Assembly (NCBI GenBank): GCA_030035585.1
Contig: CM057462.1
Span: 139,278,734 to 139,342,733, forward strand
Origin: Dugong dugon
Taxonomy: Eukaryota; Chordata; Mammalia; Sirenia; Dugongidae
DNA: 64,000 nucleotides
Direction: 5' to 3'
How positions within the stretch are numbered: the stretch's first letter is position 1; every line of letters begins with the position of its first letter. The notes beneath the pieces are model-generated. The model searched no databases, had not been told where the DNA came from, and worked only from the letters and a program-made list of their open reading frames with translations. A program made the position numbers and the translations under genes. Shown here piece by piece: positions 1 to 11,382 of the stretch.

Positions 1-804
1 TTTGTCTTTTGTAGTTTTGAACAAGTTGTCATAACAAGGTCACAGTACAGGCTCAGCCTTATGTTAACAACTTTCTGGAGAGGAAATAGAATTCCTCTGG
101 GAAGGCTGCACAGCAGTGTTTGGCATGTGAACAAAAAAATATCAAAAGAAAGAGTGACAGAGTTTTCCTGTGATGGGTATACACTTTACGATCAAGATGT
201 CAGAATATTAATTATAAGGTAGACAAGGCTGAACTTGAAAAGATATACAAAACACAAATGGGGATTTCTAATGCACCTGGAACAAATTCATCTCCCCATT
301 GGTTCCATTTATTTTATAATAGGCCTCTACTCTATACATACCTCAAGAAAGACTCCTTTTCTAGGCAATTCTTTGTATAAAATAATTAATAGATTTGAGT
401 TGAGATGATGCAGGACTGATTGGCAAACCTAGTGAATGTTGGGCCTTCAGCTACAATGGGGTAGCAGAAAGAAAACTGATTGAAGTAGCTCAGCCCCACC
501 AGGAAGAAATGCCTCTGAGTGGCCACCACTGTTGTGCAGCCCTGCGTTTGTTACTAGACAAACATATGGTACCATCAGGTTTGATGAAGCTGAGGCCACA
601 GGAGGAGAGAAATGGTGTGATGGAGGAAGGGCAAGAGGTGGTGAATTAAAGAAGGAAAGAAAGGTGTGAGTTAGCTCAAGTAGAAATTTTGCTAGTGAGG
701 GACACAATGTGCGTTAGTTCACTCAATCCTAGCCAGAACTGGAAATGAAATTTGAGACTACTGGGTCATGCAAGCTCATCAATCATCTTTGATTTGAAGT
801 ATAG
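1..804. other. Non-coding DNA, no gene recognised
   Basis: AT-rich sequence. I see no convincing exon, repeat family or RNA gene. An 86-codon open frame on the minus strand (447-707) has no recognisable motif and looks accidental. Confidence 0.5.
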
Positions 805-995
805 TGTGCAAGGTCCTCCAAGACTTGACTCTTATCTGACATTCCAGCCTCATCTTCCATAATCCCCACCTCGAACTGTACTCCAGCTACACACCACGTT
901 GATTTTTGCTGAGACTGCTTTGCTCATCCTGATTTCCCAGTCTGGAACATCATTTTTTTCATCTTTATTTGCCTAGCTGAATCTTACTCATAAAT
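805..995 (+). repeat. L2 (LINE2) 3'-region fragment
   Basis: The text runs through the recognisable L2 landmarks in order: a tract about 'cctccaagacttgactct', then 'cattccagcctcatctt', then a run resembling 'cctgga..catcttttt' and 'gcctagctgaatcttactcat'. It is an ancient, highly diverged copy with no coding potential. The assignment rests on resemblance only. Confidence 0.5.
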
Positions 996-1016
996 GAGCT
1001 CATATTAAAGAGACAT

Positions 1017-1190
1017 TGGAGCCCTGGTGGCCCAGTGGTTAAGAGATACACTACTAACCAAACGGTCAGCGGTTCAAATCTACCAGCCGCTTCTTGGAAA
1101 CCCTGTGTGGCAGTTCTACTCTGTCCTATAGAGTCACTATGAGTTGGAGTCAACTAGATGGCAATGGGTTTGGTTTTTTTGGTTTTAAAG
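1017..1190 (+). repeat. AfroSINE
   Basis: A complete-looking AfroSINE. It opens with the tRNA-like head 'gagccctggtggcccagtgg' (box A region), has a B-box-like 'cggttcaaatc' near 1070, the core 'cttggaaaccctgtgtggcagttctactctgtcc', and the tail 'gagtcactatgagttggagtcaactagatggcaatgggtttgg' (given here in abbreviated pieces of the family). It ends in a T/G-rich tail. No protein is encoded. Confidence 0.9.
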
Positions 1191-1261
1191 AGGCATTAAA
1201 CTTTTATTCTATTTACCGTAAGATACAGCATAAAGAATAATGAGTATAATAATAATGTTAC

Positions 1262-1387
1262 TTCATTTATTTTCTTCCTCATCTGTAAAATGTGTATAAC
1301 AATAGCACTGAAAACAGTTAGGACTATGTGTATGTTAAAATAGTAGGGTTATTATGAGGATCAAATTGAATAGTCCCTGAAGAACGT
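1262..1387 (+). repeat. MIR SINE, split by AfroSINEs
   Basis: The central MIR text is visible ('cctcatctgtaaaatg', then 'ttattatgaggatcaaattg'). The 3' end of the same MIR resumes after the first AfroSINE insertion ('gcatgtagtaagccctca', about 1780-1808) and again at 1991-2005. The ancient MIR was therefore the landing site for later SINEs. Confidence 0.65.
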
Positions 1388-1398
1388 TTGCATTCTGC
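1388..1398. repeat. Target-site duplication, left copy
   Basis: The 11-mer ttgcattctgc occurs here and again at 1769-1779, exactly flanking the minus-strand AfroSINE. Confidence 0.8.
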
Positions 1399-1768
1399 CT
1401 GTTGTTGCTGTGTGCTGTCAAGTCAATTCCAACTCGTAGTGACCATATATGACATAGTAGAACTACCCCAGTGGATTTCCTAGGCTATAATCATGCAGTA
1501 GCCCTTCTGGTGCCCTGGTTAAGAGCTTAGGCTGCTAACCAAAAGGTCAGCCATTGGAACCTACCAGCTGTTCCTTGGAAACCCTATGAGGCTGTTCTAC
1601 TCTGTTCTATAGGGTGGCTATCAGTTAGAATCAACTCAACAGCAACAGGTTTAATCTTTGTAGGAGTAGATTGCCAGGCCTTTCTCCTGTGGAGCCTCTG
1701 GGTGGGTTCCAACTGCCGACTTTTCAAGCTGGCAGCCAAGTGCTTAACCATTGCGCAGCCAGGGCTCC
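1399..1768 (-). repeat. AfroSINE with a second AfroSINE inside it
   Basis: A minus-strand AfroSINE of the longer type, with the extra 'atcttt..ggagtagattgcc' module. Its left part is 1399-1496 and its right part 1654-1768. The two halves join in register at 'ggctataatc / atctttgtagg'. Perfect 11-bp duplications flank it. Confidence 0.85.
1497..1653 (+). repeat. AfroSINE nested in another AfroSINE
   Basis: A plus-strand AfroSINE lies inside the minus-strand copy. It runs from 'gcccttctggtgccctggtt' to 'caacagcaacaggttta'. A short 'taatc' repeat at each edge is consistent with a short target duplication. It is the younger of the two copies. Confidence 0.85.
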
Positions 1769-1821
1769 TTGCATTCTGCTTAGCATGTAGTAAGCCCTCA
1801 GTGCCTGTTAGCGATCATTAA

Positions 1822-1990
1822 AACAAAACAAAACAAAAAACTCATTGCCATCGAGTCATTCCACTCATAGAGATCTTATAGAACAGAATAGAACTGCCGG
1901 ATAGAGTTTCCAAGCAGCGGCTGGTGGATTCAAACTACCGATCTTTTGGTTCGCAGTTGTGGCTCTTAACCACTGCACCATCAGGGATCC
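1822..1990 (-). repeat. AfroSINE
   Basis: A minus-strand AfroSINE with an A/C-rich tail on its left. It is flanked by 13-bp duplications with one mismatch (tagcgatcattaa at 1809-1821, tagctatcattaa at 1991-2003), within MIR sequence. Confidence 0.9.
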
Positions 1991-2011
1991 TAGCTATCAT
2001 TAACATAGTGC

Positions 2012-2215
2012 AAATGATAACACATTTGGCTGCTAACTGAAAGGTTGGAGGTTTTTGTCTACCCAGAGGCACCTTAGAGGAAAGACCTGGCTATCTACTT
2101 TAGAAAAATCAGCCATTGAAAACTTTATGGAGCACAGTTCTACTCTGACACACATGGGTAGCCATAAATCAAAGTCAACTAAATGGCAACTGTTATTTAT
2201 TTATTTTATTGTTGA
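2012..2215 (+). repeat. Diverged AfroSINE, 5' truncated
   Basis: The tRNA-like head is partly missing. Visible parts are 'ggctgctaactgaaaggttg', a module with 'ggaaagacctggctatctac', 'cagttctactctgacac', and the tail 'tcaaagtcaactaaatggcaac'. The 'gaggaaagacctgg' module marks an older AfroSINE variant, also seen at 24140. Confidence 0.75.
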
Positions 2216-2680
2216 CATTAATATAATTTTCTAGGTAATGGAACTGTTAGCAATTAAAAAATCCGAAAATAATTTTAAGCAAAATATACAGTGGTGGGTG
2301 GGGTCCCGTTTAGAACCTGTGACACAAGACCACACTCTCCCCTTACTCTAGGCTTACTTTTCGGAGTATATATGTTTATAGAAGATCCCAGGTGATGGGG
2401 CTGAGAAAACAAGCAAACACAACCGTATCTAGAACAATAGACTTTTAGCTGAAAGACACATTAGAGGTCGTTTTCTGGTGAGACAAAACCCTGCTTTTGT
2501 TTTAAAACCACTAGTAATTTGAACTTTTTTATAAGACAGTCTGCTCTATTTAATAATAAATCTAATTGTTAAGAAGTTTTTCCTTATACTGAAATCTGGC
2601 TCCTGGAAAAATTACACTCATTGCTCTTTCTGCTGCTTCTTGGGGCACATAGAAAAATGTCTAATGTCTCTTCGGCATAA
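2216..2680. other. Non-coding DNA, no gene recognised
   Basis: No repeat family, exon or RNA gene recognised. Confidence 0.45.
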
Positions 2681-2681
2681 C

Positions 2682-2830
2682 AAACCCGTTGCCATCGAGT
2701 TGATTCTGACTCATAGCGACCCTATAGGACAGAGTAGAACTGCTCCATAGGGTTTCCAAGGAGTGACTGGATTAGAACTGCCAACCTTTTGATTAGCAGC
2801 CGAGCTTTTAACCACTGTGCCACTAGGGCT
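2682..2830 (-). repeat. AfroSINE
   Basis: A close match to the family: minus-strand tail 'aaacccgttgccatcgagt', core 'ctataggacagagtagaact', 'ccatagggtttccaagg', head 'gcttttaaccactgtgccac'. Confidence 0.92.
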
Positions 2831-3137
2831 CAGTTCAGCACGATAGTGAGTTCAAGCATTCCCTCTCCTCAGGGACTTTGACCACAGTTCATATGACATT
2901 GCATTGGGTTTTCCCACCCTCTCAGACACTCTTCTCAGTGTTCGTCCACAGTCGTTCAGTCTGCTCCCCAAACTATATACAAGTGTGTTCTGATTAGCTT
3001 AGCGCAAAATAGGATTATCTTCCTTGTTCTGGTACTTTACACCTATTAATGCAGATAAGGTGGAATAATTTTAGGCAACCTAGATATTTTGAATATGAAT
3101 TAAAGTAGAACATGTGCCTTAATAAATTATTCTGTTT

Positions 3138-3618
3138 AACACAACAGAGAATCCCTGATGAAGCAGGAGAAAGGTGGGGTGCAGAACTCAAATTCTAGTA
3201 AAAAGTCCAGACTTAATGGTCTGACTGAGACTGGAGGAATCCCAGAAAGCATGCCCCGGACTCTCTGTCAACCCAGAACTAAAACAATTCCCGAGGCCAA
3301 CTCTTCAGACAAAGATTGCACTGGACTGTGGGACATAAAACGATACTCCTGAAGAGTGTGCTTCTTAGCTCAAGTAGATACGTGAGACTAAATGGGCGGC
3401 TTCTGTCCAGAGGTGAGATGGGAAGGCAGAGAGGGTTAGGAGCTGGTTGAATGGACATGGGAAATCAGAGGAGGAAAGGGCAAGTGTGCCGTCACAGTAT
3501 AGGGGGAGCAATTAGAGTCACATAACAATCTATGTATAAATTTTTGTATGAGAGATTAACTTGAATTGTAAACTTTCACTTAAACTACAACAATAAACAA
3601 AAAATAAAAATAAATAAA
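3138..3618 (+). mobile_element. L1 3'-UTR fragment, 5' truncated
   Basis: It matches the 3' UTR of the L1 at 4741-12345 from about 11917 on: 'gaagcaggagaaaggtgggg', 'gcttcttagctcaagtagat', 'agagtcacataacaatc'. It ends with a longer tail (…aacttgaattgtaaactttc…caataaac) and an A-rich end near 3600-3618. No ORF2 sequence is present. This is the usual outcome of incomplete reverse transcription. The 64-codon frame at 3158-3352 is UTR and not a gene. Confidence 0.88.
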
Positions 3619-3619
3619 T

Positions 3620-4079
3620 TGTTCCCTTTTATTCTGAATAAAAGCACAGATTGTTGATTCTCATTAATCTTACAGAAAATTACATCCCCCAAAGGCTATA
3701 TACTTGCTGTTATAGTTTTGGACTTGTGCTTTAGATTTTCCATTTATCCATGCTAAAGTCTATTTAGATTCAACCCATAATTAGGGCTTGATGAAATATT
3801 TTTTGGTTTCTAAATCCAGCATCCAGCATAATAACTTTCTCCCTAATTTCATGCTATCCACGCAATTTGATTTCCATGCTATCAATGTTGGTTTGGATTT
3901 TGAAGAAAACCATGTTTGTTTGTATATTTTATTCATGTTTAGAGGTTTCAAGAAAGAAATACTGATTGAAAAACAGCTTTAGCCAAGGCGAGATTAACTG
4001 GCAGCATTGAAATGGAAATACAAGGAATTTATGTGGACTGTGTATGAATAAAAAGGTGAACAGGTGAAAGGCACTAATA
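3620..4079. other. Non-coding DNA, no gene recognised
   Basis: AT-rich, no recognised repeat. A 64-codon open frame (3788-3982) shows no motif. Confidence 0.45.
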
Positions 4080-4262
4080 TTTTTGAGTACTTACATTTTA
4101 ATGTCAGCATTTCTGCTAAGCACTGTACATACATTAGCTCACAGAAGTCCTACCCTAATCCTATGAGGTAAACATTAAGTAATGTCATTTCATCTTATAG
4201 ATGGTGGTACAGAGACTCAACGATGTTAAGTGTTAGGCCTAACACTATATAAAGAATAAGTG
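4080..4262. repeat. MIR SINE
   Basis: MIR landmarks in order, in the orientation opposite to the copies at 1262 and 12640: 'gctaagcactgtacatacat', 'tcctatgaggtaaac', 'cattt..atcttatagatgg', 'gatgttaagtg'. Ancient mammalian repeat. Confidence 0.7.
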
Positions 4263-4726
4263 ATGGCAATGGATTTTCAGTTTTGATCTGTCTGTCTCTG
4301 TGCTCTTCCCCAGGCTGAGATCCATAGTAAATGCTCTCATTCACAGTGCTGGACAAAAAAGAATCATGGGTTTAAGGTAATTTTATTCTTTTTTGAGACA
4401 GAGTAGGGGAAGGCTTCAGAGAGTTTAAATAAGTACAGTCTCTGCCTGGTTATTAATGAATAACTAGCAAGTTACACTTAGGAAAATTAGATAGGCAGAG
4501 ACAAGCTTTAATTTCCTACTTAATTAAGTGAAAATACCTCAGTTAGACGAAGAATTGTTCATCTTGGACATGGCTTTGTCGGGGCAAAGTGAGATTTATC
4601 TCTCAATTCCCAAGCAAGTCTTAGCAGCAGCTTTATTTTCAGAACAGGAAAATTTATCCCTGGCAGGAGACTTGAGAGCACAGCCTTGCATCTTTCAGAT
4701 CAGGTGAGCATAAACCTGATTATAAG
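4263..4726. other. Non-coding DNA upstream of an L1
   Basis: No gene or repeat recognised. The right edge is the target-site duplication of the next L1. Confidence 0.45.
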
Positions 4727-4740
4727 ATCATACTTTGGAG
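4727..4740. repeat. L1 target-site duplication, left copy
   Basis: The 14-mer atcatactttggag occurs here and at 12346-12359, immediately before the L1 5' end and after its A-tail. Confidence 0.92.
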
Positions 4741-6172
4741 GGGGAGGCCAAGATGGCAAATTAGTCAGATGCTTCCAGTGGACCGTCTTACAACAAAGAC
4801 CCCCCAAAAAAGTGATTCGATTATATATGGCAATCTGGGAGCTTTGAACATCAAAGGCAGAGTTGAGGAACCAGACTAAGTGGCAGGGGGAGGGAGAGAT
4901 GGTTCAGAAGCAACGAGGAGTTGCTAGACCTGACTGGTGAGAGCCTGAGCCCTTCAGGCCTGATCAGCTCGGGTGTGAGCAGTGAGGCAGGCAAGCAGCC
5001 GTGCTTGGGAGGTGTGTTTTCCATACCAGTAGAGACCCAGAACCGGAGACTCTATATGGCCACCCAGAACCAGTGAGAAGCAGCCCTCCACAAAAGATAA
5101 GTACTTGAGTACGGCTTACCGCGTGGACCAAGAACAACCCCCTTAGGGAAAAACCTCTCTCCCATTTATTTCCCCGCTACCTGCTTTGCACTGGGACCTG
5201 GACTGGCTTCAGCAATTGCTGACTCCCCTGGGCCAGAAGCACGATCCCTCACACATCCGGAGCCGTTCTCCATTCTCCCTTCCTTGGAGAGTGAACAAAT
5301 TAACAAATGGGGCAGAAATAAACTGCCAGCTCCCATAAGCCAGGAAGCAAAGGTAGGCACAGCTCCTTTGCCTAGGCACAGGCATAAGGGATCCGTGGAC
5401 TTTGAGTGCCTTTCCCCCTGCATAGACTTGTGTGGTCCCATCTCAACAGCACAAGCCTTCATTACTGCAGTACAACAAGGTATATACTGGAAGTCTAACC
5501 TCAACTATTTCAGCTGTGAAGTGGTAGGTTCTTGACATTTGACACTGCTCTGCCCATTAAACAGGGTCTTCACCTACCCACATCAGGGGTCTGAGGACTT
5601 TTGGCTCCACCTACGCCACCTAGCCACCTGAGAAAGGGGCCCATGAATAGGAGGTGCCCCCCAGTCCTTACAGCCAACAGCACTAGGTGCTCATAGTCCG
5701 GCTGCAAAACGCACCCACCTATGCGCTCTAGGGAACAGGGACACCCCTTCCTTGTGGACACTCAGGGATGGCTGTCAGCCCTCTGCCTTGCTCAGAGTGT
5801 GTCCCCCTGCTGCAGCCATATGCCTGTGCCTACACCAATCACCAATGCCTGTCTAGGACTGTAAGTGAGCGCCTACACCACACACGTGGTGGCTATCTAC
5901 CTGGCCACCTGAGCTGAATCCATACTGGAGGAGTGGGAGGACTCCTGAGCTCACATACCTAGTAACAGATCTAACCACCTGGTGACAAGACATTAGAGCT
6001 TCAAAGCTGCCAGTAATCAAACTAGCTCACATGAGCAGCCTATTTGGGCATATCAAAACAAAACAAGAAGCTAGGACACAGTAAGCAAACATAAAATAAA
6101 CAAATATAATAACTTACTGATAGCTCAGAGACAACAGTCAATATCAAATCACATAAAGAGACAATCCATGAC
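4741..6172 (+). promoter_or_regulatory. L1 5' UTR (internal promoter region)
   Basis: Non-coding leader of the old L1, expected to hold an internal RNA polymerase II promoter by analogy with other mammalian L1s. Its first about 850 bp (to 5586) align with the 5'-UTR part of the coding-less L1 at 43085-44336. Open frames here (for example 5166-5504 minus) are accidental. Confidence 0.7.
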
Positions 6173-7212
6173 ATGATGGCTTCAGCAAGCTCCCAAAATA
6201 AAGAATCTAGAAATTTTCCAGAGAAGGAAAATGTCTTGGAATTACCAGAGGTAGAATACAAAAGATTAATATACAGAAGTCTTCAAGAAATTAGGAAAGA
6301 AATTAAGCAAAACGCAGAACACACAATAGAGGAAATTAAAAAGATTAGAGAAGAGCATAATGACAAATTTAACAGGCTGCAAGAATACACAGAGAGACAG
6401 CAATCAGAACAGAAGTTAACAATAAAATGTTAGAATTAGACAACTCAATAGAAAGTCATAGGAGTAGAATTGAGACAATGGAAGTCAGAATTAGTGAGAC
6501 TGAAGATAAAGCACTTCAGACCAACTTATATGAGGAAAAATCAGACAAAAGGATTAAAAAAAAATGAAGAAACCCTAAGAATTACGTGGGACTTTTTAAA
6601 GAGGAATAACCTATGAGCGATTGGAGTACCAGCACAGGGAGGTTACCAGAAAATACAGAGAGAATTGTTGAAGATTTGTTGGCAGAAAACTTCCCTGATA
6701 TAGTGAAAGATGACAAGATATCTATCCAAGATGCTCATTGAATCCCACGTAAGGTAGATCCCAAAAGAAAGTCCCCAAGACATATTAAAATCAAAGTTCC
6801 AAAACCAAAGATAAAGAGAGAATTTTAAGAGTGGCTAGGGAAAACGAAAAGTCATCTACAAAGGAGAGTCAATAAGAATAAGCTCGGACTACTCAGCAGA
6901 AACCATGTAGGCAAGAAGGCAATGGGATGACATATATAAAGCTGTGAAGGGAAAAAAAAAGCAAAAACTGACAGCCAAGAATTATATATCCAGCAAAAGT
7001 GTCTGTCAAATATGATGGCAAAATTAGGGCATTTCCAGATAAACAGAAGTTTAGGGAATTTACAAAACCAAACCAAAATTATAAGATATACTAAAAGGAG
7101 TCCTCTGGTTAGAAAATCAGTAACATCAGATAAAAACCCAAGACCAGAACACAGGACAGAGCAACCAGATATCAACCCAGATAGGGAAGTCACAAAAGTA
7201 AATCAAAGCTAA
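6173..7212 (+). pseudogene. L1 ORF1 remnant (RNA-binding chaperone)
   Basis: ORF1p is a trimeric coiled-coil protein that coats L1 RNA in cytoplasmic particles and acts as a nucleic-acid chaperone. Here the start near 6173 reads about 86 codons, with a charged helical coiled-coil segment (…EEIKKIREEHNDKFNRLQ…), then a stop. Later pieces in other frames show the RNA-recognition region and the C-terminal 'SDYSAE' and 'ARRQWDDIY' landmarks near 6890-6930. Several stops and frameshifts make it non-functional. It is clearly diverged from the ORF1 at 19894-20943. Confidence 0.85.
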
Positions 7213-7564
7213 AACACTGAAAATAGGGTAACAGATGTCAATATGTACAAGATGACAACATTAAAACAAAAAAGAGGGACTTAAAAAATGTAGATTTTTC
7301 ATATGGAGAGGAAGTCAAGGCAATATAAAGAATGAAAAGACTGGTATAAACTTAGAAAACTAGAGGTAAATATGAAGGTAACCACCAAGGAAACTAACAA
7401 TCCTACAAGTCAAAATAAAAAACTAGAAAAATATAAAGACTCGGCAAACACAAAATCAACAGCAAGGAAAAAGATGAAAAGAAAATACATAAAGAAAAAC
7501 GACTCAGCACAGATAATTAAGAGGAATTAAGAAACTGTGAACAATACACAAAAAAGACATCAAA

Positions 7565-10500
7565 ATGACAGCACTGAACTCATAATCTATCACTAATTAC
7601 CCTGAATGTAAATGGACTAAATGTACCAAAAAAGAGACAGAGAGTGGCAGATTGGATTAAAAAAACACGATCAGTCTACATGCTGCCTAAAAGAGACTCA
7701 CCTTAGACTTAAAGACACAAACAAATACTCAAATGATGGAAAAAAATATATTAAGCAAACAACACTCAAAAAAGAGCAGGAGTGGCAATATTAATCTCTG
7801 AAAAAATAGACTTTAAAATAAAATCCACCACAAAGGATAAGGAAGGACACTATATAATGATTCAAGGATCAATACACCAGGAGAACGTAACTATAATCAA
7901 TATTTATGCACCCAACAACTGGGCTCCAAAATACATAAAACTAACAGCACTGAAAAGAGAGATAGACAGCTCCACAATAGTAGTAGGAGACTTCAATACA
8001 CCACTTTCAGTGAAGGACAGAACATCCAGAGAGAAGCTCAACAAAGACACGGAAGAGCTAAATGCTACAATCAACCAACTTGATCTCATAGACACATACT
8101 AAACATTCACCTAACAGCAGCCAAATATACTTTGTTTTCCAACGCACATGGAACATTCTCCAGAATAGACCACATATTAGGCCATAAAGCAAGCCTTAAC
8201 ATAATCCAAAACATCGAAATATTACAAAGCTTTATTTCTGGCCCTAAAACCATAAATGTAGAAATCAACAACAGAAAAATCAAGCACGTGGAAACTGAAC
8301 AACACGCTGCTCAAAAACTACTGGGTTATAGAAGAAATTAAGGAAGGAATAAAGAAATTCATAGAATCAAATGAGAATGAAAACACATTCTATGAGGACC
8401 TTTGGGATGCAGTAAAAGCAGTGCTCAGAGGTCAGTTTATAGCAATAAATGTGCACATCCAAAAAGAAGAAAAGGCCATAATCAAAACATTAACCCTACC
8501 CAGAACAAGTGGAAAGAAAGCAGCAAAAGAAGCCCTCAGGTGCCAGAAGAAAGGAAATAATAAGAATTAGAGAAGAATTAAATGAAATAGAGAATAGAAA
8601 AACAATTGGAAGAGTTAACAAGACCAAAAGCTAGTTCTTTGAAAAGATCAACAAAATCGATAAACCATTGGCCAAACTTACAAAAACAAAACAAACAAAC
8701 AAACAAACAAACAAAAAAACAACAACAGGAGAGTAAGCAGCTAACCCATATAAGAAATGAGATGGGTGATATCACAACAAACCCAACTGAAATTAAAAGA
8801 ATAATAACAGATTACTATGAAAAATTGTACTCTGACAAATTTGAAAACCTAGAGGAAATGGACAAATTTCTAGAAACTCACCACCTACCTAAACTAACAC
8901 AGAGGTAGAACCCATAAATAAACCCATAACAAAATAAGAGATTGAAAAGGTAATTTAAAAACTCCCAACAAAAAAAAAAAAAACCCTGGCCCAGATGGTT
9001 TCACTGGAGAATTCTACCAAACTTTCAGAGAAGAGTTAACATCACTACTGCTGAAGGTATTTCAGAGCTTAGAGAAGGATGAAATACTCCCAAACTCATT
9101 CTATGAAGCCAGCATAACCCTGATACCAAAACCAGGTAAAGACACCACAAAAAAAGAAAATTTCAGACCAATATCCTTTATGAACATGGATGCAAAAATC
9201 CTCAACAAAATTCTAGCCAGTAGAATTCAGCAACATATCAAAAAAATAATTCACCATGATCAAATGGGATTTATAGCAGGTATGCAGGGATGGTTCAGCA
9301 TTAGAAAAACAATCAATGTATAAATAAATAAAACAAAAGACAAGAAGCACACAATCTTATGAATCGATGCAGAAAATGCATTTGACAAAGTCCAACACCC
9401 ATTCATGATAAAAACTCTCAACCAAATAGGAATAGAAGGGAAATTCCTCAATACAATTAGGGGCATTTATACAAAGTCAACAGCCAACATCATCCTAAAT
9501 GGAGAGACTTTGAAAGCATTCCTTTTGAAAACGGGAACCAGACAAGGATACTCTTTATCACCACTCTTATTCAACATTGTGCTGGAGATCCTAGCCAGAG
9601 CAATTAGGCTAGAAAAAGAAATAAAGTGCTTCCAAATTGGTAAGGAAGAAGTCAAAGTATCTCTTTGTAAATGATATGATTTTATACACTGAAAATCCCA
9701 AAGAATCCACAAGAAAACTACTGGAACTAATAGATGATTTCAGCAGTTTCACGATACAAGATAAACATACAAAAATCAGTTGGATTCCCTTACATCAACA
9801 AAGAGAACCTTGAAGAGGAAATCACCAAATCAATACCATTTACAATAGCCCCCAAGAAGATAAAATACTTAGGAATAAATCTATCCAGAGATGTAAAGAT
9901 TTATACAATGAAAACTACAAGACACTACTGCAAGAAGCCAAAAGAGACCTGCATAAGTGGAAAAAGATACTTTTCTTATGGATAGGCAGACTCAACATTG
10001 TGAAAATGTCAAATCTACCCAAAACGATCTACAGGTACAATGCAATCCCGATCCAAATTCCACCGGCATTTTTTAATGAGATGGAGAAACAAATCACCAA
10101 CTTCATACAGAAAGGGAAGAGGCTCTGGATAAGTGAAGCATTACTGAAGAAGAAGAACAAAGTGGGAGGCCTCACACTACCTGATTTTTGAAACTATTAT
10201 ACCACCAGTGTAGTCAGTACAGCCTGGTACTGGTACAACAGATACTGGGACCAATGGAACAGAATTGAGAAACCAGACATAAATTCATCCACTTATAAGC
10301 AGCTGATATTTGACAAAGGCCCAAAGTCCATCAACTGGGGAAAAGACAGTCTCTTTAACAAATGGTGCTGGCATAACTGGATAACCATCTGCAAAAAACT
10401 GAAACAAGACCCATACCTCACACCATGCACAAAAACTAACTTAAAAAGGATCAAAGACTTAAATATAAAATTGAAAACGATAAAGATCATTGAAGAAAAC

Positions 10501-11382
10501 ATAGGGACAACGCTAGGAGCCCTAATACATGGCATAAACACAATACGAACTATAAGTAACAATGCACAGGTACCAAAAGAGAGACTAGATAAATGGGAGC
10601 TCCTAAAAATCGAACACTTATGCTCATTAAAAGACTTCACTAAAAGAGTCAAAAGACAACTTACAGACTGGGAAAATATTTTTTGGCTATGACAAATCCA
10701 ATCAGTGTCTAAACTCTAAAATCTACAAGATACTGAAAAACCTCAACAACAAAAAGACAAATAACCCAATTAAAAAATGGACAAAAGATATGTACAGGCA
10801 CTTCACCAAAGACGATATTCAGGCGGCTAACAGACCCATGAAGAAACGCTCACAATCATTAGCCATTAGAGAAATGCAGATCAAAATGACAATGAGATAT
10901 CATCTTACCCAAACAAGGCTAGCATTAATCCAAAAAACACAAAACAATAAATGCTGGAGAGGTTGTGGAGAGACTGGAATACTTATACATTGTTGGTGGG
11001 AATGTAAAATGGTATAATCACTTTGGAAATCAATTTGGCACTTCCTTAAAAAGCTAGAAATAGAAGTACCATATGATCCAGCTATTCCGCTCCTTGGAAT
11101 ATATCCTAGAGAAATAAGAGCCATCACTCAAATAGATATATGCACACCCATGTGCATTGCAGCACTGTTCACAATAGCAAAAAGATGGAAACAACCTAGG
11201 TGCCCATCAACGGACAAATGGATAAAACAAATTATGGTATATCCACACAAGGGAATACTACGCAAGAATAACAAACAACGATGAAGCCGTGAAACATAAC
11301 ATGGAGGAATCTGGAGGGCATTATGCTGAGTGAAATCAGTCAGTCACAGAAGGACAAATATTGTATAATACCACTATTATAA
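7565..11382 (+). pseudogene. L1 ORF2 remnant (endonuclease and reverse transcriptase)
   Basis: ORF2p makes the nick and copies L1 RNA at the target. The start is the ATG in 'caaaatgacagcactg'. The endonuclease is seen at 7782-8102 ([26 protein letters not shown]). The RT domain is in pieces at 9405-9674 ([19 protein letters not shown]) and the C-terminal Cys-rich segment at 10790-11017 ([18 protein letters not shown]). The expected FADD catalytic box near 9660-9680 is frameshifted and reads as FVND. Stops and frameshifts occur throughout, so no enzyme can be made. A (CAAA)n expansion lies inside the ORF near 8683-8728. Confidence 0.9.
8683..8728 (+). repeat. (CAAA)n simple repeat inside ORF2
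   Basis: About eight tandem caaa-like units followed by caacaacagg. They are absent at the matching place in the other L1 copies, so this is a local microsatellite expansion. Confidence 0.8.

Noticed and set aside
4741-5586. A host promoter or CpG island
   Set aside because: It is L1 5' UTR, matched by the copy at 43490-44336.
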